NCBI GenBank assembly: GCA_963579025.1
Contig: CAUZFZ010000006.1
Location: 1 to 64,000, forward strand
Direction: 5' to 3'
From: CAUZFZ01 sp963579025
GTDB taxonomy: Bacteria > Planctomycetota > Planctomycetia > Planctomycetales > Planctomycetaceae
Length of the DNA stretch: 64,000 nucleotides
In this document: positions 35,805 to 43,208 of the stretch, one piece after another
How positions within the stretch are numbered: position 1 is the first letter of the stretch
Layout: the number at the start of each line of letters is the position of its first letter
Program-made: the position numbers and the translations under genes
Notes under the pieces: model-generated
Told to the model about the DNA's origin: nothing
The model's input: only the letters and a program-made list of their open reading frames with translations
Databases searched by the model: none

Positions 35805-36210
35805 GGATTCCCGTACGAACGACAGTAGGCGGCGTCACCGGCGTGGTGACTGTCCGGAAATCAGATCCCGTCGGCTGGTCGTTGGTGACCTGCGACACCA
35901 AAGCTTCATTGGATGTCCACAGATTCTGCAAACCAACAATCAGCAGGCCAATGACCAGCATGCCGGCGGGGAGCACCAGGAATGGCCAGTACTTCTGCAG
36001 CCATACCTGAGTGGAATTCCAGCGTCCCGGTGGTGGCTTCTTACGGTTTGCCCGATTACGGCGGCGACGTTGGTAATAGTCGTCCTCATCGTAAGACGCC
36101 GGACCAGAATTCTCCTCGTCGTCCTCGGATTCTGCACCGCCTCGTTGTAATCCTGAGAATTCGGCCACGAGCCAGACATCGAACGCTCCCGAACACCTTC
36201 GACAATCCAC
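35767..36210 (-). CDS. N-terminal membrane segment, probably the start of the FGE gene
   Basis: A 147-residue frame from a GTG at 36210. It has a CRRC pair near the start, a very acidic region then a basic stretch (YYQRRRRNRANRKKPPPG), and a single transmembrane helix (YWPFLVLPAGMLVIGLLIVGL, about 75-95), followed by a Thr/Pro linker. The frame ends 37 nt inside the FGE-like frame. A single-pass protein with an external FGE-like domain would result if one indel were removed, so this is probably not an independent gene. Confidence 0.5.
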   Translation of the reverse strand: MDCRRCSGAFDVWLVAEFSGLQRGGAESEDDEENSGPASYDEDDYYQRRRRNRANRKKPPPGRWNSTQVWLQKYWPFLVLPAGMLVIGLLIVGLQNLWTSNEALVSQVTNDQPTGSDFRTVTTPVTPPTVVRTGIRAGQVHDGLAAG

Positions 36211-36641
36211 CGTCTCTCAATCTAACGGAAACAGAACCAATCTGCCGACGGTGTCATCCGTGCCGCGACGTTGTCGTGCAACGGAAACGGCTGGCAAGGA
36301 AATTCGCGTGTCAGGAGTCCGCACGGCACTCTCCCACGCCCTCGAGTGCTGACATGAGTCAGTGGTGTTTTGGATGTCGCATCATTGAGGCTACGAATTC
36401 GATTCCGGGATGGTCGCGTGCATCTGGATCGGTATCCTGTTTGAATCACCGATTGAACCACCATGACATGGGCCATAAATCGCAGGAGTGTCGGAATTTA
36501 AGCCACCACTGAGCAATGTGGCTCGGCGACACCTCCCGCGCCGAACGGAGCCAGTGTGCTGTCGGCGTACGAGGTTTCCAACGGTCGGCTTCGATAGCAA
36601 CTCGCACGCGAATTCGGTCCACCTGACACAGGAGTCTGCGC
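36211..36641. promoter_or_regulatory. Divergent intergenic region, FGE/NACHT operon and oxidoreductase
   Basis: This 431-bp region separates the minus-strand FGE/NACHT operon from the plus-strand oxidoreductase gene. It holds no supportable gene and no clear motif. Promoters for both directions are expected here. Confidence 0.35.
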
Positions 36642-37868
36642 ATGAGTCATCAGCTTGATCGTCGCGATTTCGTTGAGAAACTTGGCGTTGGCACGGCCGG
36701 TGCCATCACGACCGGCTACACCGCAACCTCATCAGGCTATCAGGCCAACGAGACCGTCAATGTCGCCTGCATTGGAACTGGTGGTCGTTGCCGTCGGCTG
36801 ATGCAGTCGTTGCCGAAGATACCCGGCGTGAAGATTGTCGGCGTGTGCGACATCTGGGACGAGCATCTGGCCAAAGGCCGTGACCTGGCCGACACCCGCG
36901 CATTCACAACGAAGAAGTATCAGGACGTGTTAAACCGCAACGATGTCGATGCTGTGGTGATCGGCACGCCGGACCACTGGCACGTGCCGCTGACCATTGC
37001 CGCGTGCGATGCCGGCAAGGACGTCTACGTCGAAAAGCCACTGACGCATGACCTGTCGGAGGGCGAAGCCGTCATCGCCGCTCAGAATCGCAATAAACGG
37101 GTCGTGCAGGTGGGTATGCAGCAGCGCAGCATGCCGCACATCGTTAAGGCGAATGAGATCCTGAGGTCGGGTGCGCTCGGGAAAATTCACAAGGTCCATC
37201 TGACCTGGAATCGCAACACACCGCGCACGCGCAGCCGCAACATCAACATCGACGCCTCCGGTGTCGACTGGAAGACCTTTCTCGGCAACGCGAAGGATCA
37301 GCCGTTCGATGCTTACCGGTTTCGCCAGTGGCGCTGGTTCTGGGACTTTGGCGGCGGCATCTTTACAGACCTGATGGTGCATTGGATCGACGTCGTCCAC
37401 TGGCTGTTGGACCTCGACCATCCTGAATACGCCGCCAGCATTGGCGACTGGTACATGGCCGAGGGCATCTGGGAAACGCCGGATACGGTGCAGACCATCC
37501 TGAGATATCCCAAGCAAGACGTGCAGGTTTACTTCGAGGGCACGTTCAGCAACGCCCGCAATGGTTCGATGGTCGAGTTCATGGGCGACAACGCCACTCT
37601 GTACATCGATCGTGGTCGGTACGAGATTCATCCGGAACGCAAGAAGAAGATCAAGTACAGCGAGCTGGTCCTTGGCACAGGCCTGCGCGGGGCAGACTTC
37701 TACGACAAGCCGGACGGCGAGACGCTGCACCTGGCCAACTGGCTCTCCTGCATCCGCAGCCGCAAGAAGCCGACCGCTCCCGCGGAAGCCGGAGTCGGTG
37801 CGGCGTCCGCAGCGCATATGGCAAATCTGGCGCTCCGTGGAAACAAAGCGGTCAACTGGCCCGGTTGA
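36642..37868 (+). CDS. Gfo/Idh/MocA-family oxidoreductase with Tat-type signal
   Basis: A 408-residue protein. The start (LDRRDFVEKLGVGTAG) is a twin-arginine signal. The Rossmann domain follows: NVACIGTGGRCRRLM, VGVCDIWDEH, AVVIGTPDHWHVPLTIAACDAGKDVYVEKPLTH with the catalytic-site EKP Lys. The C-terminal alpha/beta domain has WKTFLGNAKDQPFD and WDFGGGIFTDLMVHWIDVVHWL. Planctomycetes hold many such secreted members, thought to act on sugars in the cell envelope. The substrate is unknown. The next gene starts 32 bp downstream. Confidence 0.88.
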   Translation: MSHQLDRRDFVEKLGVGTAGAITTGYTATSSGYQANETVNVACIGTGGRCRRLMQSLPKIPGVKIVGVCDIWDEHLAKGRDLADTRAFTTKKYQDVLNRNDVDAVVIGTPDHWHVPLTIAACDAGKDVYVEKPLTHDLSEGEAVIAAQNRNKRVVQVGMQQRSMPHIVKANEILRSGALGKIHKVHLTWNRNTPRTRSRNINIDASGVDWKTFLGNAKDQPFDAYRFRQWRWFWDFGGGIFTDLMVHWIDVVHWLLDLDHPEYAASIGDWYMAEGIWETPDTVQTILRYPKQDVQVYFEGTFSNARNGSMVEFMGDNATLYIDRGRYEIHPERKKKIKYSELVLGTGLRGADFYDKPDGETLHLANWLSCIRSRKKPTAPAEAGVGAASAAHMANLALRGNKAVNWPG

Positions 37869-37900
37869 ATGCTCCAGCTCACATGGCGACGGGAGCCGAA

Positions 37901-38536
37901 ATGCCGATCGAGATTCAGTGTCCGTGCGGAAAGACGCTCAACGTTGGCGATGATCTTGCCGGTCGGCGGGTCAAGTGCCCCGTCTGCGGTGAGATTCTTG
38001 CCGTACCAGACGACGGGGATGCCGCGGACTCCAATCATGCAGAGCAATACGACGCGGTCGACGACTCGTCGCCAGTCCCACGTCGCACGAGGGAACACGG
38101 TCGCCAGCACGGGGGACGTGAGCAATCCGTGTCGGGCAAGCCGGCCGGTCGTTTTATTGGCCTGATTGTTCCCGGCACCTTTGGCAGCACGACACTTTCA
38201 CTCGAAGATTCGCGAGTGATCGAAGAGACGCGTACGCCTCTAACCCGGCGTCATATCGAATTGCGTCTGGCCCGAGTGGAGTCGGTGGCAATCTCGACGT
38301 CGCGCGATCCCCGGTTGTTCGTTCTGGGCCTGGCGACACTGCCAGTATACGGAATCGGCATCGTGGTCCTGCTCGTTTGGGTCATTCGCCGGTTTCGCTG
38401 TCTCGCGATTCGATCCGGATCGACTTCACTCGTCGTGCGCATCCTGGGACCCGATGACCCGTATGAGGACTTCATGGACGCGCTACTCGCGGCGTCCGAT
38501 GCCGCAGAGTCCGGACGATCGGCGGAATCGGAATGA
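37901..38536 (+). CDS. Zinc-ribbon membrane protein, unknown function
   Basis: A 211-residue protein from the ATG at 37901 (a TTG at 37865 overlaps the previous stop). It begins with a zinc-ribbon-like segment (CPCGKTLNVGDDLAGRRVKC followed by PVC), common at the start of planctomycete membrane proteins. An acidic/basic linker follows, then a segment with FIGLIVPGTFGSTTLSLEDSR and one transmembrane helix (LPVYGIGIVVLLVWVIRRFR, about 150-170). The short C-terminal part looks helical. Probably co-transcribed with the oxidoreductase gene. Confidence 0.65.
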   Translation: MPIEIQCPCGKTLNVGDDLAGRRVKCPVCGEILAVPDDGDAADSNHAEQYDAVDDSSPVPRRTREHGRQHGGREQSVSGKPAGRFIGLIVPGTFGSTTLSLEDSRVIEETRTPLTRRHIELRLARVESVAISTSRDPRLFVLGLATLPVYGIGIVVLLVWVIRRFRCLAIRSGSTSLVVRILGPDDPYEDFMDALLAASDAAESGRSAESE

Positions 38537-38583
38537 CCGGCACACGTGGCGTCTGCGAACCACATGCGCGTCCCTGATGCATG

Positions 38584-38601
38584 AACCGCATGAATGCGGT
38601 T
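38584..38601. repeat. Short perfect palindrome after the zinc-ribbon gene
   Basis: AACCGCAT-GA-ATGCGGTT is an 8-bp perfect inverted repeat with a 2-nt centre, 48 bp after the stop codon. No T-run follows, so it is more likely an operator-like or hairpin element than an intrinsic terminator. Confidence 0.5.
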
Positions 38602-38739
38602 ACTACGAACGGAGTTGTCCTGTCATTCACATTGTCATGACTGTTCACGTCGCACGCGGTTTCCGTCTGGCGGCGTGTCGGTCGGCGCCGAGTCTGCTGA
38701 GTAACACGTTGCATCTGCAGATTCCGCATTGATATAGTC

Positions 38740-38763
38740 GATCCTGCATTCGATCCTGCATTC
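38740..38763 (+). repeat. Two tandem 12-bp units upstream of the next gene
   Basis: GATCCTGCATTC occurs twice in direct tandem, ending 32 bp before the ATG at 38795, a place where it could affect promoter or leader function. Confidence 0.5.
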
Positions 38764-38794
38764 GATGCGGCTTTCGACTGGCGGAGATTCTGCG

Positions 38795-39805
38795 ATGAAT
38801 TCAGCTCGATTGGTTACGTTTCTGACGATCTTCGGCGCGCTTGTCCCGGCGGCGGTGGCTCAAAAGCCGCTCGGAGTCAAGGGCTTCGACTTCCTGGCCG
38901 CTCCGTTTGCCAGTGGTGAGGAGCGGCAGGCTCAGAACGATTTGTGGGTCTTCGAACTTCAGTTTCGATCACTGCGCTTGATCGAACTCGATGTGACCGA
39001 TCCGCGCACCCGAATGAAAAAGAAGGAACTGATTTATTACCTCACGTACCGCGCGGTGAACCGGGAAATCGAACGTCAGGAAGACCTGTCCGACACGGTG
39101 CCGGTGAATGTCTACGATAAGGACCCTGTCCCCGATCTGTTCATTCCACAGATCACCCTGGTGTCGAACGATAATGGCGTACGGATCGCAGTTCCGGATT
39201 CGATTATCCCGGAAGCACAGGCGGCCATTCAGAGACGTGAACGCATCCGCGTGCTGGTGAATTCGGTCACAGCCGTGCAGCGAATCCCGCCAGTTGTCGC
39301 TGTGGATGCAACAGACCCTCCGGCGATCTACGGCATTGCAATGTTTCGCAACGTGAACCCCGAGACAGACTTCTTCACGCTGTTCCTGTCGGGATTCTCC
39401 AACGGTTACAAGCTGGTCAAAGGACCCGTCGCCTATGCCGACCTGCAGGTTCTGGCTGATGCTGGTGAGATTCGCGTCAACGATCAGATTTGGAATGGCG
39501 ACTTCGAAACTCGTTGGCAAGCCGCGGCTGGGGTCGGTGACCTGTTTAAAGAGGGCGCTGTCCCCCCGGCAGACGCAGACACGACTCAGTGGTACTACAC
39601 AGTGCCCCCGGAAAAGGCGGACGACACGGTGGTCGTCTGGCGCAAGACGCTTATTCAGAAGTACTGGCGTCCTGGCGATAAATTTAAGCAGAACGAGCGA
39701 GAAGTGCGGGCTCAGGGCGACCCTCGCTGGATCTACCGCCCGGACGACGCGCCTGATAAACCGCAAAGTGATGTCACGACTGCCTCGACGCCAAGTGGCA
39801 ATTGA
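38795..39805 (+). CDS. Secreted protein of unknown function
   Basis: A 336-residue protein from the ATG at 38795, which opens a signal peptide (ARLVTFLTIFGALVPAAVAQ); an in-frame ATG at 38765 lies 10 codons earlier. The sequence is soluble and mixed alpha/beta with motifs such as LWVFELQFRSLRLIELDV and YYLTYRAVNREIERQEDL, and a Pro/Asp-rich tail. I recognise no family by name; proteins of this kind are common in planctomycetes. It converges on a ChaN-like gene with a gap of 24 bp. Confidence 0.7.
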   Translation: MNSARLVTFLTIFGALVPAAVAQKPLGVKGFDFLAAPFASGEERQAQNDLWVFELQFRSLRLIELDVTDPRTRMKKKELIYYLTYRAVNREIERQEDLSDTVPVNVYDKDPVPDLFIPQITLVSNDNGVRIAVPDSIIPEAQAAIQRRERIRVLVNSVTAVQRIPPVVAVDATDPPAIYGIAMFRNVNPETDFFTLFLSGFSNGYKLVKGPVAYADLQVLADAGEIRVNDQIWNGDFETRWQAAAGVGDLFKEGAVPPADADTTQWYYTVPPEKADDTVVVWRKTLIQKYWRPGDKFKQNEREVRAQGDPRWIYRPDDAPDKPQSDVTTASTPSGN

Positions 39806-39829
39806 CTGCGAGCGCTCGGCGTGTGTCGT

Positions 39830-40591
39830 TCAGTCCTCAGTCTGTCCCGAGGCTGCAGCGTACTGGTGAGTTGTGACAACAATCAGTCCGGGCGCATCGC
39901 GCTCGACACGCGCGACGTTGTTTGACAGGTCGTGGCCGCCTCCCAGCAGGAGCAGTACGGGCTGTTTCGCGGACCCCGCTGTCCGGACCATGTGGTCTTC
40001 GCGTCGCTCAATGGTCTCGACGGCAACTTCGCGGAACTGGCCGGATTCGTCGATCGGGTTGCACTCGGCCAACGTCTGATCGGAATCGACAGCTCGGATC
40101 GTCAGCGCTTCACCGTCGGCCAGCAGTTGCCCGGCCGATCGCATGGCAAGCGGATTGGGGAGTTCGAACAACTCTGTCAGCGACGGCTTGTCATTACTGC
40201 AGACGGCCCGACAGATCACGGGAAACACTGGCTCGATCCCCGGAGTCAGCCCTTCCAGATAGACGGTGCGAACTCCCGCTCGAATCAGCCGTCGGATCAG
40301 TCGCCGCTGTTCCGCCTGGACAGCCTGGACGAGCCGCAAATGGTCCCGATAGGCTCGCTCCAGATCGCCGTCGGAAATGTCCGGATCCGAATCACGCAGA
40401 TCGGCGGTGAACGAATCGAAATCGACGTAATGCCAGTCGCGCAAGTGAATGATGACGTGATCGCCAGAATCACCAGACTGTTCCGAAACCGATTCGACTT
40501 CCGGCAGTGACTTGAGCAGAGTGGTCAGCGGATGAGCCGATGACGCAACGGCAGGAGAGACCAGCAGCACTGCCGCGAATAGGATGCGCAT
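39830..40591 (-). CDS. Secreted ChaN/Tiki-superfamily-like protein
   Basis: A 253-residue protein from the ATG at 40591 (MRILFAAVLLVSPAVASSAH, a signal peptide); an in-frame start at 40642 would add 17 residues. HVIIHLRDWHYVDFDSF near the start resembles the GExH-like motif region of the ChaN/TraB/Tiki superfamily, but the first acidic residue is replaced. Other motifs are RAGVRTVYLEGLTPGI and VLLLLGGGHDLSNNV near the C-terminus. Members of the superfamily bind haem or act as peptidases. Assignment is by general pattern only. It lies 112 bp downstream of the HNH gene remnant on the same strand. Confidence 0.45.
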   Translation of the reverse strand: MRILFAAVLLVSPAVASSAHPLTTLLKSLPEVESVSEQSGDSGDHVIIHLRDWHYVDFDSFTADLRDSDPDISDGDLERAYRDHLRLVQAVQAEQRRLIRRLIRAGVRTVYLEGLTPGIEPVFPVICRAVCSNDKPSLTELFELPNPLAMRSAGQLLADGEALTIRAVDSDQTLAECNPIDESGQFREVAVETIERREDHMVRTAGSAKQPVLLLLGGGHDLSNNVARVERDAPGLIVVTTHQYAAASGQTED

Positions 40592-41283
40592 TCCATTGCT
40601 CCATGAACAAGCCGGGATTCCATGCCCACCAGAGGTTCCCACATGAACTGCCTGTCAGTCGAGATGAATCCGAAGGCACGGCCGACGTGCTGTCAGTGGT
40701 CGGTCAGAGAATCGCAACCAAAGGAGTCACCGATGGCATCAATCCAAGGCGAGTGACAGTGTCAATTGCTGTTGCAGTCGTTCCGACCGGTGGCCGAAAG
40801 CACAGGACGGCCAGGGCCCACCTCAATTCTCGAGCGTCGCGCTCGATCTTCCTGTCGTCGCGAAATGTACGCAGCAGTCGGAGGGCAATATGCAGGTCCG
40901 CTACCAGCTCCTGAGTCAGCCATTGCAGTTCTCGGTCTTCGTCAGGCAGTGGTTGACCCGCGTCAAGCAGCACCTGACGTGCTACGAGACTCTGCGGTTG
41001 AAAGCGAATGGCCAGCTGCTGTGCCTGGGTAACATCGCCCGCACGCAACGCCGCACTCACCTGAGCCTGCTTTTCAATCCGGGCACGCACCAGCCGTGGA
41101 CTGCGGTTGATCCGGAAGAAATCCAGAGTGCCGTCCACCTGCCGGGTTTCGACGCGGCTGAGTTCTGACGCTGGTCGGATCGGACAAATGTCTGAAGCGA
41201 GATCAACCTCGAACCAGGCTTCAATCGGTCGCGTAGCAGAAGAGTCTCTAATTGGGTGGAGCAGAACACGTGCCTCGCCCCAT

Positions 41284-41291
41284 AGCCTTCC
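41284..41291. repeat. Target site duplication, left copy
   Basis: AGCCTTCC directly abuts the left terminal repeat of the element; an identical 8-bp copy abuts the right end at 42800-42807. Confidence 0.93.
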
Positions 41292-42799
41292 TTTTGAAGT
41301 TGCACACTTTTGCGGTGTTTTATGTTTTCGCTCTGTATTCCTTGGGGGTTGCGTTGCTGAGAATCCGTTTCAGTCTGGAGATGCCTCCCGGTGTTTTCAG
41401 ACGGTTTGACAGGAATTTTAATTCTTCCTGCTCGACCTCCTGCCGGAACGCTTCGCACAGTCCGTGGAGACGCTGAGAGGACCACCAGCGCTTCTGCTCC
41501 TCGGTCAGACGCTTGCTCGTCAGGTGACGCGCTCGCTGCCACTCCAGATACAGCACTGTCGTGATCGCACTGTTCACCCAGCCCTCCACCGCTTCGAAAC
41601 GCTCGAAACGATACTCGTCGAACCCCAGTGTCGATTTCAGTTCTTTGAAGAACAGCTCGATCTGCCAGCGCAGCGAGTACAGTTCGATCACCTCGGTCAG
41701 GCTCATGTCCACCGCGTTGGTCATCAGGATCTTGACGTCGTCGGGAGTCGCTTTTTTCAAGTCTGGTTTCATTGTCGAAAAAACGAGCTGCACTCGGCCA
41801 ACCGAACGCACTTGCCGTTTCTCCTGATGCGCGGTGTACACGCGCGGTTTCAGTTTCGGCCCCATACGCCAACGCGACAAGCGCCGGTAATCGGCATACT
41901 TCCCCGTTGAGGCACGCAGCCTGATCGTCTTGAGCGACAGACTCGTCCAGTCCTTCAAACGCGAACGCAGCTTCGGTCGGGAGCCCACCGGGCCATCGAA
42001 CACACGTTCGGGGTTCGCAGGAAATATCCACAGATAGTTCTGTTCGTCGCAGGCCTCGCGCACCACTTTCGCGTCGTACGCCGTATCGCCCAGCACGACC
42101 ACATCCGAACCCTCGGGCAGCGGCAGTGAGCGAATCAGGTCGGCGGCCGCTTCCGCGGTGGTCCGATGCGTCAGTCCCTTGGCCTTGCAGTATTCTTTGG
42201 TGTAGTGCGGAATCTGAAACGGCAGCCGATACCCCGAGGGAGTGATCAGCAGCCCGAACGTGAAGCTGTGACAGCTTCGTCGGGCGTGTTTTTTCGTGCC
42301 GTAACGCCGTCCTTTTTTGCGACGACGTTTGTTGCGATTTCCCGTGCTGTAGGTGTTCTGTGTCTTCTTGCCCGACTGACCACACAGCGTGGCATCGATC
42401 AGATACAGAAACCGCCCCTTCGTGGATTCCAGCGCGAGCAACTGCTTCCGCAGAGGCTCGTTGAAGTCGTCTTTCTGCCAGCGCGTGCGGGCGAGGAAGC
42501 GTGTGATCTGGCTGCGATGGACCGGTTCGGTCCGAATGGCTCCGCCAGCCTGCGAGCACGACATGCGTCCGCGATGGAGCATGAACGTGAGGACGACTCT
42601 CATGACCATCCCGCGAGCGAACTCGTTGAGCGAGGACAACTTGAGGAATCGGTTGAGGTCCCTGGTCGAATCCTTGACCATGATCATCGCGACACTCCCT
42701 GTCGGCTGGTGAGAATCCAAAGATCTGGTCGATGGGGAGTGTTCGCATTTCACACAAGACCAATCTGCCGCCCCCAAGAAAAAGTGTGCAACTTCAAAA
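41292..42799 (-). mobile_element. IS4-family insertion sequence, 1508 bp
   Basis: The termini are perfect 20-bp inverted repeats (TTTTGAAGTTGCACACTTTT at 41292-41311 and its complement at 42780-42799). It is flanked by an 8-bp direct repeat and contains a single transposase gene on the minus strand. The perfect termini, perfect target duplication and intact transposase suggest recent insertion. It lies within the HNH nuclease gene and in the same orientation, so the host frame runs into the transposase frame without a stop. Confidence 0.95.
41320..42687 (-). CDS. IS4-family transposase
   Basis: A 455-residue DDE transposase from the ATG at 42687, with CAGGGAG about 7 nt upstream; the frame is open beyond it into the HNH gene because the insertion is in register. 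The acidic triad is visible: FLYLIDATL (first Asp), VVVLGDTAYDA (second Asp) and the IS4 signature YSLRWQIELFFKELK (Y-R-E-K with the catalytic Glu). A basic segment (RNKRRRKKGRRYGTKKHARR) may bind DNA. The length is normal for the family and no frameshift is present, so it is probably active. Confidence 0.93.
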   Translation of the reverse strand: MIMVKDSTRDLNRFLKLSSLNEFARGMVMRVVLTFMLHRGRMSCSQAGGAIRTEPVHRSQITRFLARTRWQKDDFNEPLRKQLLALESTKGRFLYLIDATLCGQSGKKTQNTYSTGNRNKRRRKKGRRYGTKKHARRSCHSFTFGLLITPSGYRLPFQIPHYTKEYCKAKGLTHRTTAEAAADLIRSLPLPEGSDVVVLGDTAYDAKVVREACDEQNYLWIFPANPERVFDGPVGSRPKLRSRLKDWTSLSLKTIRLRASTGKYADYRRLSRWRMGPKLKPRVYTAHQEKRQVRSVGRVQLVFSTMKPDLKKATPDDVKILMTNAVDMSLTEVIELYSLRWQIELFFKELKSTLGFDEYRFERFEAVEGWVNSAITTVLYLEWQRARHLTSKRLTEEQKRWWSSQRLHGLCEAFRQEVEQEELKFLSNRLKTPGGISRLKRILSNATPKEYRAKT

Positions 42800-42807
42800 A
42801 GCCTTCC
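42800..42807. repeat. Target site duplication, right copy
   Basis: AGCCTTCC, identical to the copy at 41284-41291, directly abuts the right terminal inverted repeat. Confidence 0.93.
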
Positions 42808-43208
42808 TCGGGTTGCATAGGTCCGGCGTGTCGCGCCGTTTCGGAGAGGAAAGCGATCACGCTTGTAGACACGGTTACATGCCGAGCAGCTCAGCAGATA
42901 GTTGCTGAATTCGTAGGCCAGCCACCAGTAGCCACCGTGAGCGTCATCGCCGTCAACTTTTCCCTTTGGACGGAAGTGCTCAACGTCTCCGCGGTCATTA
43001 TCAGGCAGAGCACGCCCACAGTAGGCGCACACATGACCGTGGCTGGCGAACAAGGCGCCCCGCACGTCCGTCTTATTCCAGTGGTCCGGGAAGCTGAGTT
43101 TCGCGGCCGGGTTTGCCGACTTCGCAACGAGATGTTGCTGTGCCTTCTTGCCGCCCGTCCCGTGAACGTCCAGAGTCGGCAGCCGCAGGCTCAATTGACG
43201 AATGCGTC

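Noticed and set aside
32196..36210. Diversity-generating retroelement acting on the FGE-like domains
   Set aside because: FGE/CLec folds are typical targets, but no reverse transcriptase or template repeat was seen in the window.
41057..42763. A 568-codon minus-strand open frame across the IS
   Set aside because: It is the antisense-phase shadow of the transposase; its composition is Arg/Ser/His-rich with no domain.
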